Shown here: positions 35,877-48,223 of the stretch, in pieces | How positions within the stretch are numbered: the first letter of the stretch is position 1 | How the letters are laid out: every line of letters starts with the position of its first letter | Source: Chamaecrista fasciculata | Taxonomy: Eukaryota; Streptophyta; Magnoliopsida; Fabales; Fabaceae | DNA length: 64,000 nt | Assembly: GCA_003254925.1 (NCBI GenBank) | Contig: QANZ01008051.1 | Coordinates: forward strand, 103,650 to 167,649 | Direction: 5' to 3' | The notes under the pieces: model-generated | The model's database searches: none | What the model saw: the letters and a program-made list of their open reading frames with translations, nothing else | Told to the model about the DNA's origin: nothing | Program-made: the position numbers and the translations under genes

Positions 35877-36099
35877 TAATAATAATTACTTGGACAAAAT
35901 AACATACACATTTAGATTAATAGTAAATAAACACCTAATTTGGCCAAAAAATTAAATAAACACCTAAATTTAGTTTTGTAATTTGCATCTCATGAATTGG
36001 TATTTTTTTAATTAATGACTTTATAAGTATTTTAAGGAAAAAAAAATCGACTATTCAGTATTCAAGTGATGTATTTTTTTGAAAATAAGTTATATAAAT

Positions 36100-37826
36100 A
36101 AATCCAAACTTTTGTCGCAAGCAGGTCGCCTGACGCTTGCTTCTTCAGTTCTGCAGAGTCTTCCCATTTATCAAATGTCGGTGTTTCAATTCCCTAAATA
36201 TATTGCCCAGAAATTCGACTCAGTCACAGCTAATTTCTTTTGGGGTTTCAGGGGAGACAGGCCGGCTATGCATCTCTCTGCCTACTCCAACCTTTGTAAA
36301 CCTAAGTTCTTTGGTGGCCTCGGGCTGAGAAGATTTGGTCTTACCAACCGTGCTCTATTGGCAAAACAACTTTGGAATGTTTTTAATAAGCCGTCCTCTC
36401 TATTAGGACAGTGGATTGTTGGTAAGTATTTTCGAGGATCTTTGCATAATAATATGGTTTCTACTTCGCAGCTTTCTAGGGTTTGGAAAGGCATTGCTGC
36501 TAATCAGTCAGTCATTTTTGACCATCTCTGTTGGAGGGTTGACTCTAGAGCTAGTATCCCTTTGGACTCTAAGTTCTGGTGGTACCCACTACCTTCTAAA
36601 CCGCCTGACATTCAGTTTGTGGCTGATCTTAGACTTTCCCCTTCAGGAGATTGGGACCCACACAAGGTTCGCCAATCATTTGACCCTGTGGTTGCCAATC
36701 AGATTTTGAATACTCCTCTCTCTTATTTTGAGACTCCGGAAAAACTATTATGGTCGAACTCTCCTAATGGGTCTTATTCAGTGGCTTCTGGCTACTCCTG
36801 GCTACTCTCGAATCAAGTAGTCTTGACGTCCAATTGGAACTCTGATCTCCGATGGGATGCCTTCTGGAAAATTAAAGTTCCTACTAAGGTTTTGGTCTTC
36901 ATTTGGAAATTGTATCATGATGGTCTTCCAACAATACGCACACTTCAGTTCCATCACCTTCAGATTCAGGGATGCTGTATCTTCTGCAACCATCATATTG
37001 AAGATACTGACCATCTGTTTATGGGATGCTGCTTCTCCCGTGCAGTCTGGTTCGGTGCCTTACCACAGGCATTGGCTGGTATGTCTCAGTCTGGCTCTAT
37101 CAAACGGTGGTTGTGTCTTCTTGTGGAGCTCTCCGCAAATCCTGCCAATTATAATGCTTCCTGGGTTGGACTGGCCTTGTATGCGCTCTACTCCATTTGG
37201 TTGTCTAGGAACAAGTGCATCTATGATGGTATCAAGCCAGGCCCGCTCTCTGTCATTCATTCACAGTATTAAAGCTTTTGATCTCGCAAATTCTAAGGCT
37301 TCACAAGACAATCAACAGGCCCTCAGTACCTACCGCCGTCGTCTTCCTAAGCATCCCTAGCTGGTTTATACTACTTTCTCCAATTCTGGCCCTGCAATCC
37401 TGATGCTGCTCTATAAAGTTAGAAGGATCCTTTCTGTTTACTCTCTTATCTTTTTACATGATCGCCTCCTTTTTGTAGGGAAGAAGTCTAACACTAGTAG
37501 CCTGGATCGCCATGTTTTTGTCTTTTCTGTGATTAGAGATATTGCCTTGGCCCATCGGGCATCTTTTGATTCACAGGTTACAATTGTTGCGGACAGACCA
37601 GGTTTTCTCCAGGCTTTGGAGAATCCCTCTGGTGCTCGCCCTATGCTACAACCTCTTTTGTTGGATTTGCTGAAGATCTTCACTTATGGTTGCACCATTA
37701 AGCGGCATGAGCTAACACACAAGGACTTCTATCATCATTTTGCTACTAAAGCACCTCATGTAGGTTTAGACTTCGCTATTACTTTTTAACTTTCTGTTTG
37801 TACTCATCAAAGAAAAAAAACAAAAA
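36100..37826 (+). pseudogene. 5'-truncated LINE (non-LTR) retrotransposon, frameshifted
   Basis: The frame to 37272 carries the C-terminal part of a plant LINE reverse transcriptase: KLLSQAGRLTLASSVLQS, FQFPKYIAQKFDSV, FFWGFRGDRP and KPKFFGGLGLRRFGLTNRAL. A zinc-binding reverse-transcriptase module (zf-RVT type) follows: FWKIKVPTKVLVFIWKLYHD, then Cys/Cys and His/Cys pairs in IQGCCIFC and HLFMGCCF. An RNase H-like remainder continues in another frame to 37360 and, after a stop, in 37403-37789 (TIVADRPGFLQAL). It ends with an A-rich tail near 37811-37826. Endonuclease and most of the reverse transcriptase are missing, as expected of aborted reverse transcription. No clear target duplication was found. 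Not functional. Confidence 0.85.
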
Positions 37827-38516
37827 TACCACTTGATAATATCTCGTGAATTGTGAATGACCGTTGAATGAAATTCACAAAATGCGCTATCACATGATGC
37901 TAAAGTCTAAACATTGATGTCACATTTAATTCAAGCTTTAATTTTTTTATTTTAGAAAAATGTTCCCAAAATACCATTTAAATTACGAGATAAATAATTC
38001 CTTTTCATACTTAAAAAATGCTTTTTTTCAAATGTTAATGATGCTTTTCAAATGTCAAATGTCGTGATTGATGTTTCCGTTTATAATTCAACCATCAAAA
38101 TTAGAAGATTAAGAAAAAATTAACCTTTGATCACATTATTACTACTTTACTATAGACAGGTAATCTGTATGATCTTGAATAAATGCTAATGTAAAGATTA
38201 GGGAAATGGACAAGTTGAAGCTTGAAACATTAAATGAACATAGACTTCACAGCTCAATGAATTAGCCCAAAGTAATCTTTTCGCAAATTTTCATGCATAC
38301 CCTTAATTAGTTTTTATTAATTAAATGAATTAATTACTAATACATCAATGTTAAATGCAATCCCTAGGAATGCATTGCTTCACATTTCAGTCACCCTGAG
38401 AGTTTTTTATTTTTCTTAAAGGGTTTTTTGTTTATTAAGTTTTCGTCTTATTTTATTTCATGAAAAATAATCATATGTATTTTTTTTATCCCTAATATTT
38501 TTACTATATATCACTT
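37827..38516. other. AT-rich intergenic DNA, nothing recognised
   Basis: No frame, repeat arm or RNA gene supported. Confidence 0.4.
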
Positions 38517-38525
38517 TTTTAAATA

Positions 38526-39092
38526 GGCAAAATACCCTTTCGTGCCCTTAACGTTTGCGGTGATTTTCAGTTATGCCCCTAACGTTTCATTTGTGTCAGT
38601 TGTGCCCCCAATGTGAAACGTTAGTTTCAATTATGCCCCCAATTTCAATCATCCACAAAAAAAACACCATTTTCGCACGATTTGAGCTCGGTTTTGATCA
38701 GATTTCATATGGCTACTCATTTTCGACTCCTAAGGATCATTTTGCACATGGAAATTTTGAGAAAAATGCTTCGTTTTGCTGCATTTCGTTTTGGTCCTTT
38801 TTGGGGTTCATCGGGTCCGATTTTCTTCGGATTTGGGGCTATTTTAAACTTAATCTTTGAAATTGATCCAAGGAATCAAGTTTGTGATGTCCAAAAATTA
38901 AAACCCATATGAAATCTGATCAAAATCGAGCTCAAATCGTGCAAAAATGGTGTTTGTTTTTGTGGATGATTGAAATTGGAGGCATAATTGAAACTAACGT
39001 TTCACATTAGGGGCACAACTGACACAAATGAAACGTTAGGGGCATAACTGAAAATCACAGCAAACGTTAGGGGCACGAAATGGTGTTTTGCC
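38526..39092. mobile_element. Mutator-like fold-back element, 567 bp
   Basis: The ends GGCAAAATACCCTTTCGTGC and the inverse ending GCACGAAATGGTGTTTTGCC are flanked by TTTTAAATA exactly on both sides (38517-38525, 39093-39101). The arms include 'ttatgcccctaacgtttc' units, and even the inner part (gatttgagctcggttttgat) is mirrored, so the hairpin is nearly complete. A single arm of this family is at 7076-7225. Confidence 0.8.
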
Positions 39093-39101
39093 TTTTAAAT
39101 A

Positions 39102-40138
39102 TTACTCTTTATATATATTTTGTTTAACTGCCAAAAGATTAATGTGTTATTTGTGCTTATTCTGTAAATAAGAGATTATACTAAATAATGATTTACAAGC
39201 ATATCGATACCCAGTTAACATCATGACTTGAATTAGCTTTATTAATCAATATTAATTATTTTTTGTGTGCTTTTATAGTTGTATATATATATATATATAT
39301 ATATATGAAAAACTAATAAGAAATACGCAACAATAAAGACTCAAAGAACCAAACACAGTGATTAGTAAAACTAATATATATAGTGATCACTTTCATTATT
39401 TGCGAGATTCTCTCATTATGTAGACAATCAAATTCATTCAATATTTTATAAACTCTAATATTAATTAAACATAGTAGGAACTTTACAGAGAACTTCTTCT
39501 ATGATTTTCTTTTTTGGGTAAGAGATTTTTTTTTTCTTTGTTTATTCTTTTGCATATATCTTACCTGAGTCCTCTTAGAACTAGATAAGTGGTCAACCAA
39601 CTTTATGTTCTTGGTTAGTGGTAAACTTATTAATTAGTGCAATCTCTTTAATCTGTTTGTTAAAAACTCTTCTATCTGTGTTTAATTTAAATGCTTGGTA
39701 TACATTTTTTTTTTGACATGTTATTATCATCACTAAAACAATGAAAGATGATGATAAGATAATTAAATAGAGCTGGGTGGTTAGTTGCCCCTCTCATAAT
39801 TAAACACCTTTAATCCTCTAAAGTTTGTTAAAGCGTGAGAGATCTTTAATTTTAGATATATTTATTAAATGAAGAATCTCAATGTGAATTACATTTTTAA
39901 AAAAAGTGTTTCGTATCGGTTTAAGTGGCTTTTTTTTTTGGATTTTGATCATCCTCTAGTTATTTTTAAAGAACTTAACAGTTAATTACATCGATAAATT
40001 TAATTAATGGAAATTAAATTCTTTTGTTTCTTGCTTGTATATGCATTATTCATATATACATGTATATATATATAAGACTTGATAATATATAGACCAATGA
40101 TTAGAAGACCCAAATGATAAATGATATCCTAGGTCCAG
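39102..40138. other. AT-rich intergenic DNA
   Basis: A (TA)n run lies at 39281-39306 and several poly-T runs are present. No gene or element recognised. Confidence 0.4.
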
Positions 40139-40631
40139 CATGTCGATCACTGGTCCACAAGGAGTCTTGCAAGGGCAAGAACGCCCTATGAGGCCAAGAG
40201 TGCCCAAAGAAGCGTGGACGCCACCGGGGCAAAAGACCGTAAGGAATCAGGAAACATTCCATAATCAATCAGAAACCAATCAATGATCAATTTAGATCCA
40301 CAATCAATCAAGACAATCATCTAGAGAGATCATACTCACGGATTCTGCCTTGAATGGTCATCACCATCAAGGCGTCTTGCACAAATAAGGAAGTAACGTA
40401 GGAGCTAAGTATCATAATCAGATCAGCCAAAGATCACAATCAGATATGAGAGCATTAATGGCAGGATCACGCCAGATTGCTCTTCACTATTATAAAAAGG
40501 TCAGACCTCCACCGGCTAAGGTGGACCACCCTGTGTATTCATTGACTTACAGGTAACCTTCAGCTCAGAGTTTCATCTGAACCAGGTAATAATCTCCGAC
40601 CAGAGCTTAGTTCATCAAGACTTTTGGGTGC
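40139..40631 (+). mobile_element. Candidate LTR remnant
   Basis: This block is less AT-rich than its surroundings, begins TGTCGATCACTGG and can be closed at GGGTGCA near its right end. It has 'tataaaaagg' at 40491-40500 followed by GC-richer sequence, like the U3/R boundary of an LTR. It also holds repeated 'aatcaatca' phrases. No primer-binding site, polyprotein or clear 5-bp duplication was found, so a solo or broken LTR is only the likeliest reading. Confidence 0.4.
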
Positions 40632-41766
40632 AATATTATTATTCTATAATAACCATTGACTAAATCAAAGTGACAATTGAGAGATGAAGCATTTTCAAAT
40701 TATATCAATATTTTTTCTTTAGCAGACCATATATATATATAACCAATCTGATTAAGCTAGATGATATGTATTATTAATTAATTAATGACATTTAATCAAT
40801 AACAACCACATATATATGGTCCTTATACATATATAATTGTACTGCCCATTATTAATGCTGATTGAAACCCTAAACTGTTTTATATGTTAATTACTTGGAT
40901 GCACGCAATATCATTTGACTTTATGTCTTTCATTATTTGTAAATTCTGCAACCCATAATTGTGTATATATATATATATATANNNNNNNNNNNNNNNNNNN
41001 NNNNNNNTATATATATATATATATATATATATTATAGAGACACACATACATATTTTAGAGAGACATTAATTAATTAGTTAGAACACTATCATTTAGATAA
41101 GATAAACAAATGAAGACTTCGTCTTCTGCCGACACTTCCAGATATAAATCTTTCAAGAAAGTAAAGCCACATTCAACTCGTCAACCATATATAATATATT
41201 GTATATTGTATATATATGTGTGTGTTTGCTTATATATACATATACAAAAATACACACACACGTATATGTTTGGTTATTTGGGTTTTAACTTTTATCGGAA
41301 CAAGTCGTGCGAATCAGAAGTAACTAGAATTAGATACACAAAAACACAAAAAAAGGGAGTTATTTAATTACTATAATATAATATTCACCATATTCGTTTA
41401 TTTAATTACACCTAACTAAAAGAAAAAGAAAAAGAGTACATTAAAGGTTTGATATATATTCTTGCCTTGTCCTTGACCCTGAATTATAAAGGGGACGTCT
41501 TTCACATCTTATGGGACCCAAAAACACTAGATGAAGTAAAATACATGCTTATTAATTATATTAATTATCAAGGAATTCCACGTGTTAATTTAACTATATA
41601 GTAGTACATAAAATAAGGTAAAGTCTCACACGTTTAGACCTAACAGTCATGAAATCTTGAAAGCAAATTAACCCCATATATCGTTATTGAAGATTCCATG
41701 ATGAAAACATGTACCTATGCCATATGTCACAAAAACTTAATAACGCGCAGATCATAATTAGTTCTA
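40632..41766. other. AT-rich DNA with TA microsatellite and 26-N gap
   Basis: A TA run spans about 40962-41033 with N at 40982-41007, and GT/CA-type microsatellites lie at 41213-41225 and 41251-41262. The 85-codon frame at 41110-41367 crosses these repeats and has no recognised domain. Confidence 0.5.
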
Positions 41767-42287
41767 GGGTAAATTACATAAAAGGATGATGTGGTTTGAT
41801 CGATTTTCAAATATGGTCCATGTAGTTTAAAAAGTGTCAAATAGGGTCACTGTAGTTTTGCTACATTAACAAAAAAAAGTTCTGAGGTATATTTCCGTTC
41901 AAAATTTGACGAAAATTTTGGCTAAAATACTATTTTAAGACCCAAACTATTAATTTTTATGCGTTTGACTCCCTATTTGTATGAGAGAAGGACTTTGACA
42001 CAAAAAAAAAAAGTTTCATAGTATTAGTTAGGATCTTAAAATAATATTTTAGCTAAGATTTTCGTCAAATTTCATATAAATAAAGAGTCAAACGCATAAA
42101 AATTAATAGTTAGAGTCTTAAAATAGTATATTAACTAAGATTTCCGTCAAATTTTGGACGAAAATATACCTCAGGACCCTTTTTGTTGACGGAGTAAACC
42201 ACAGAGACCCTATTTGACACTTTTTAAACCACAGACACCTTACATGAAAATGGGTCAAACTATAGGGCCCTTTTGTATAATTTACCC
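41767..42287. mobile_element. Fold-back element with GGGTAAATTACA ends
   Basis: The ends GGGTAAATTACATAAAAGG and the inverse ending CCCTTTTGTATAATTTACCC are flanked by TTAGTTCTA and TTAATTTTA, which match at 7 of 9 bases; both differences are transitions. The arms carry 'aaaaagtgtcaaatagggtc' and its mirror. The terminal motif resembles 11396-11824 and 60660-63531. Confidence 0.7.
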
Positions 42288-43045
42288 TTAATTTTATGTT
42301 GTGTTTTATATATTGAAATTATATATTAATGAGTATTGAGTTTAGCAGGAAAAATTAGAATCTCTTACAATATAGTCAACCTACCTTCAAATATCCCACA
42401 GTACTAGTGTTTAATAGTTTTTTAAATAGGATCTTGTTTTATTGTGAGTATCAAATTTGATTTTGTTTAACTTTTGTCATTATCTTTGAGTTAAATACCT
42501 TACGATTTCTATTATATTTCTATTATATATATATCATAATAAATAAGTTGACAAAATAACTACGTTTTAGACCAAATGTAGATTTAAAGATCAAAACGAA
42601 ATTCACAAAGTGATTTGATGACTAAAATAAGGTTTTGAAAAAAAAATTGATAATGCTTATTGTATTAACAAAATGGGTGATATATAATATATAATTTAGT
42701 TCAATAAACAAAAATAAAAACATGCTCTCAATGTATCACAAAGAATGGTTGATGTTTGGGAGAGAAGCCTTAAGGCTGGAATTTGTTGCTGGTGGGATAT
42801 CAAAACCCTTGATGTGCCTTTTCCACTTGAAACATTTTCCAACATTATTAATTATTTTATTTATTTATTATATAAACTAATCCACATTTATTATATGGAT
42901 ATATTTCATTCTCTTGGCTAGCTAGTTGTTGAAATTGCTTTGTCTTTTCAGGTTACAACGTACTTGTCAAACTAATCTCTCATTTATTTTAATATTTAAC
43001 ATGTACGTGTCCCAATTTAATAATCTATATAATGATCAAATACAA
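42288..43045. other. AT-rich intergenic DNA
   Basis: The part 42420-42640 shows a partial mirrored arm ('aactttgtcattatctttg' side with 'gaccaaatgtagatttaaag' side) but no clean ends. No gene seen. Confidence 0.4.
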
Positions 43046-43836
43046 GGTCACAATCTTTTGATCTCTAATATTTATCTTAAATTCTATTTTAGTCCTTATT
43101 CTATTTTAATCTTTAATGTTTCTCGAATGCTCTATTTTATAATCCTTAATAATTTTCACGATTTCATCTCTAACTACTGAATACAATCATATTATTTCGC
43201 TTAAAGTCCAATTGGAATGGTTGACAAATAAGATCCAATTAAACTTGAAATTGGGCCCAAAAGTGGGTTGGTCGTCATTTCATGAAGTTGGTTATATCTT
43301 TCCGATTTCAAGTACAGTTGCAACAAAATCAGAGTTAGTATAGGTTACTTTTGATGAGTTATTTATTTGTCCAGATGGAATTGTCAACAAACAAGGTCAA
43401 ATAGTATTACTTAATTTGAAAGTGAGTTTGATCAAAATACCAATACTAGCTAACTTTCAAAGTATTATTTGATTTTGTTAGTCCTAACTAGACAAAGAAA
43501 TGACTCGTTAAAAGTAATATATAACTTAAAATGAGAGGGATATGACCAACTTCATTAAGCAAACGACCCACTTTCGTGCTTGGTTTTAGGCCCGATTTGA
43601 AATTGTTTACCGATGGTCTTAACTGAGTAGAGAATGAACATGCTAAGAGAAATTGATGACTCCAATTTAGTTGTATATTTTGACTTGAAACATTAGAAAT
43701 ATATCCATATTTAGTATTTAAGAACTAAAACAAAACTTTTTAAAAAATATTAAGGATCAGAATAGAGCAGAAAAAAATATTAGGCAGCAAAATATAATTT
43801 AGGATAAATATTAAGAATTAAAATGAGATTTGGACC
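43046..43836. mobile_element. Decayed fold-back element, about 790 bp
   Basis: The left arm 'ctaatatttatcttaaattc' is mirrored on the right by 'taggataaatattaagaatt'. The inner parts (gaattggaatggttgac / tgatgactccaatttagttg) are also partly mirrored. The flanking 9-mers agree at 6 of 9. Old copy of the family at 6431-6918 and 20709-21000. Confidence 0.5.
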
Positions 43837-43952
43837 TAAGTATAAATAAAGACATCAATGTACGAGTAGTTGGATAAAATCTTTCAACATGACGAATCAT
43901 TTAGAGGTAAGACCGATTCAGGTATTCATCAAGCTGTTAGCTCGGGACCAAA

Positions 43953-44031
<79 letters not shown>
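43953..44031. repeat. (ATT)n microsatellite, about 26 units
   Basis: An uninterrupted ATT trinucleotide run of about 79 bases. Likely length-polymorphic. Confidence 0.95.
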
Positions 44032-44035
<4 letters not shown>

Positions 44036-44039
44036 ATTG

Positions 44040-47000
44040 ATGATTTGGTAAATTAAAAAATAGCAAAATTTTATTAATTTATAATGACTGCGTGTCTTGT
44101 TGGTTTTATAAATATAAATATTCCTCTATTCAAATATACGTTAATTATATTAATTTTTCATTGTATTTTACACGTAGTTGTTAGTTTACTTTGAGTAGAA
44201 AATATAGAGTTCTGTGCATGGTTTTTGTGTTATAAATTAATTTAGTGATAATTGAACGAAGTAGGTATATATTTAGAAAGATGTTGACCTTATATAATTT
44301 CATACCTACTCATGGTAGGCATATATATACATACAGATTGGAAGTTTCTCAGAAGTACAAGTTTAAATGATGGAGCATGTCTTATTGTCGTTTTTTTATT
44401 TTAATTATTCCCATCTTCCAATATATATAAATATGTACGAATAATTCAATTCAAAACATTATATGTTTTTGCATACACAAATAAAGAGCTGTTGTTATTT
44501 TTCTTTTATTTTGTAGTGGTTGCTTGTTTTTCTGTCAATGATTATAAATATAGGATACTATATTAAACACGAAATCTGTCGGTAGGTTAATAGATTAGAA
44601 GCATACATATGAAAAAAAAAGGATTAAGCAAAAATAATTAATTATTACGTGCATGTATATAGTCTACATGACTACATATATGAGCTAGCTTATGCAGGTT
44701 GGAAGTATGTCAATCAAAAATTAAAAATTAGATTTTGTCTAATTGTTAAAGCTTCGAATAATATGTAATATATATTATTTTCATATTGTAAACATATAAT
44801 AATAGGTATAACTGTTTCTATAATTCTCCCTTTATTTTCTGGTGGCAACAAGAAATACTATAAACACAAATCCAACAACGACAAGTTAAATAAATACATA
44901 CAGCATTTGCATATGACATCTACAGACAAAATTGGATCTCTGTATATTCTAGATAGCTAGAATATTCTCAAAATACATTATTTTAGATCCTCATAGTAAT
45001 CAAGCTTTCATTTTTTATTCTTGTATGTTTAAAATTCGTGAAAATCAATAAAGGAATATAATTTTTTTGGATGTAAAAATACATTGGGTCAAACAGGCCT
45101 CAAGCAATTGAAGATAAAATGGCAGAAATAAAATCTGGTTAAAGCCAGATAGAAAACAAAGTGGGCCCTGATTGGGCCTGTTTGTCTCAACTTTTGGGCC
45201 TTCTTGTTATCGAAAGACCAAAAACGAAAAATTGAAAGCCAGATTGGGCCTTTTATGGTCAGCCCATTCTTGAATGTAATGGGGGCTTATTCAGTTGCTC
45301 TTTTAATTAAATGGTCATGAAAGTAAAATTTTTTTTTTGGACTCATAGTGTTTCTGTGATGATGCATTTTGTGCATTGTAGAGAGAGAAAGAAAGAGTTA
45401 GAGAGAGAAGATATTAGTTGGACCCACACTTCTCTCTCTAACTTTTCCATTCTCTCTCTAAACTATATGAAATACACAAAAATATACACTGACTTTCGGT
45501 AAGAAAATTAGTTATTTTTAATCAACAATGGACACCTGATTTTTTTTTTCAAAAAAATCCATGGCCATTAATATTAAATGATATATTCATGTTACTTCAT
45601 TTATTCGAATGGTAAGAGTATTGTAATATTGTTGAACCATTTTGGCACATCAATCAAAATTATGTTAAAGATGATGAGTGTACGTTAGGTACAAAAATTA
45701 AATTAATTCTCACTTTAAGGTTATACTCTCTCAATCTCTCATGATAATATTTTTTAAGAAATAAATGGAGATGACTTTTTTTTTTTTAGAAAATTTATTA
45801 TTTGGTTCTTAAAATATTTTAATTATTAATTATTTGATCCTTAGTAACAATTTAGCCTTTGAATTTAAACTGATTTTATATTTATTATTAATTGAATTTG
45901 TACTAAATTAATATTTTTTAGTCATTAGATTTGTATTCAATTTTTATTTTTTTTAGTACCTGAATTTGACACATGAACAAAATCTTTTGCGAATGTAATA
46001 ATTCAAGAAATAAGTTATATATTTTGATCATTCAAGAACTGACTAGTTGACTTGTTACAAATTCATGTATAAATAATGCTTATTATTGAACAAATCTATA
46101 ACAAATATATAATAACTTTTATATAATTTATCTCCTTCTTTGTAGTCTCTTTATTTCATTTCTGAAGAAAATATTTTCTTTCACAAAACTTTCATTATTG
46201 AACTGTTTTTCAACAATTTCTTATGAACACCTAAAATTACAAAGTGTGACTCTTAACAACCTATGAATTTCTCTATCAACAGAGACTGAAACCAAAAAAA
46301 AAAAAANAAAAGTCCAAGAATGCCACACATCACACCCAATAGGGTCCATTTCACCATTATTTATTTATCAGTGTCAGTCAACTCAGATTTTAACAGGGCC
46401 ATCATTTAATATAAGGAGGATTTTTATTTATGTTATTTCATTCTTGAAGGTATTTATCTATTATTGAAAATACTAAATTAAAAGATGTCATCTTATTAGA
46501 CATTATACAAAAGAAGAATGACAACAAGGGTAAGGATGAAATTTGAATTGAAAACTTGCAAAAGAGAAAACAATAATTAGAATAAATCATGAAAAAAAAA
46601 GGTTTCATATGTCTTATTTTTAATGACAAAGACAATAGGAACATAAATTATATAATTTTGATTAAAAAATGCAATGAATTGTTTTATATGTTTTAAATTT
46701 GTTTGATATTATTAATAAAAAAAATTAAAATACAGTTTAAACTTTGAAGAATTATTTTTAATCTAAGTCAAAATATTTATAATCAGTAAAAAAATAATTA
46801 ATTCTCTCATCATAAGTTCTTTATTAAAGGATAAACGATTCATCCTATAATATTTTTATGTTAAAAATGAGAAGAGTTTATTACAATTTGGAAGACAAAA
46901 ATTATTATTATTATTTTTTAAATAAGGGTGTAAATAACTCAAATGAAATCCTCTTGCCTATTTATTTCTCAGCGCGTCCTCTTGTTTTAAATTACAGCAA

Positions 47001-47042
47001 AAATAACATTTTTTATCCATTTAAAGAAAATAAAAAAAGTAA
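44040..47042. other. AT-rich intergenic DNA with a GGGCC cluster and repeat arms
   Basis: The part 45164-45265 has several (T)GGGCC motifs, and a perfect 15-base inverted repeat lies at 45396-45443. The part 45790-46030 is a single arm of the 'ttatttgatcctt' repeat. N lies at 46307 inside an A run. Frames at 46438-46644 and 46858-47136 have no recognised domain. No gene can be supported. Confidence 0.4.
45396..45443 (+). repeat. Perfect 15-bp inverted repeat (GA/CT hairpin)
   Basis: AGTTAGAGAGAGAAG at 45396-45410 is the exact reverse complement of CTTCTCTCTCTAACT at 45429-45443, with an 18-base loop. It could form a stem in RNA if transcribed. Confidence 0.85.
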
Positions 47043-47469
47043 GGCCAAAACCTCAATTTGGTCCTTAATATTTTATTTATTTTATATTAGTTTTATATAT
47101 TTTTATAATTTTTCAAATTGGTCCAAAAAATACTAAATATGATTTTAATATGCTCGAAGCAATGCATTTAGAGCTACGAGATTCTTTTGACAAGTACTTT
47201 AAGACCATTAACAAATAAGGTCCAATCGAATATTTAAAATAAATAAAATTGATCATATCTCTCTCCGTCTCTCGTTTCAAGTCAGTAACAAATTTAAAAT
47301 TATGTGTTACCTTTTGAAGAGTTTTTTTCCATGTCCAATTGACATAGTTAGCAAATGAGATCAAATTGCATCTCGAAAGTAAGATTGAGACGAATTTGAG
47401 AAATTATAGAAATATGTAGGACCAATCTAAAATTAATTAAACATAAGGGACTAATTTGAGGTTTTGGCG
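47043..47469. mobile_element. Mutator-like fold-back element upstream of the carrier gene
   Basis: The ends GGCCAAAACCTCAATTTGG and the inverse ending GACTAATTTGAGGTTTTGGC are flanked by AAAAAGTAA and AAAAAATAA (8 of 9). It lies about 100 bp from the probable promoter of the following gene, so it may supply or disturb upstream sequence. Confidence 0.65.
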
Positions 47470-48223
47470 AAAAAATAAAGAGTAAGCAGAAGATTTGTTT
47501 CCTCTGCGTTTAGTCTGCTACCTCACACTAAAAATGCACATGCTACGAGAAGAGAAACAGAAGAAGCTCTCTCTCTCTCTCATTCATTAATCGCTTCTTC
47601 TTCTAAAGTTTCAATTTTGTCACATAAATCACAATTTGCTCATACCAACTCTTTCAGCTTTCTTGCGATCTCTAACCACTCTTTCTTCTTTACCCTCTTT
47701 TCTTGTTTCCTTTTCATTTTTCACACTATTCTCGATTTGGATCTCGCCGCTTCGTCTTTTTTTTTTTTTTTTGTTCCCGTTGGCGCCACAGATCCGATCA
47801 GACNTTTTTTGGTTCCCGTTGGCGCCACAGATCCGATCAGACTCTCCATTGTTCTAGGTATTTATCCCTTCACTTTCATCTCTCTTTTGTGAATCTGGCT
47901 CTTCAACTACTATTTCTGTCTTTATGGGTTGGTTGCGACATCGATTTCAGTTTGTTTTGATTCCTCCGATTCTCGTTTACTAGCAGGTGTCGCTGTTTCG
48001 GGAAATGCCTAAATCTTTTATGCAATTGCGAAGATATCCACTTTGTTTCAGGGGTTGAATCCTCCTTCTGGGTTTAAAGAACCTCAGTGAGCTTCTTATC
48101 TTGGAGTGTAGTGTATCTGCTTTTGGGTTCAATTCTGCAGTATCAGATGCTATAGACGGCTGAGGTTTTTTCTTTCTTTGGCATTTTTGGGGGGTCATTG
48201 TTTGAAACCCAAAGCAAGGCAAA
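47470..48223 (+). promoter_or_regulatory. Promoter and 5' leader of the carrier gene
   Basis: A (TC)n tract at 47564-47580 and CTT-rich sequence suggest a plant 5'UTR start near 47550. A possible leader intron starts at TTCTAG|GTATTT near 47858. The segment contains a direct duplication of about 31 bases on either side of N 47804 (from 47774 and from 47812), probably an assembly join. Confidence 0.45.

Noticed and set aside
36857..37360. Second and third frames over the LINE as separate genes
   Set aside because: Only the part after about 37260 matches the LINE RNase H region; the rest is a shadow of the zinc-binding frame.
41110..41367. 85-codon frame starting MKTSSSADTS
   Set aside because: Runs through TA/TG microsatellites, no domain, no splice continuation, next to a gap.
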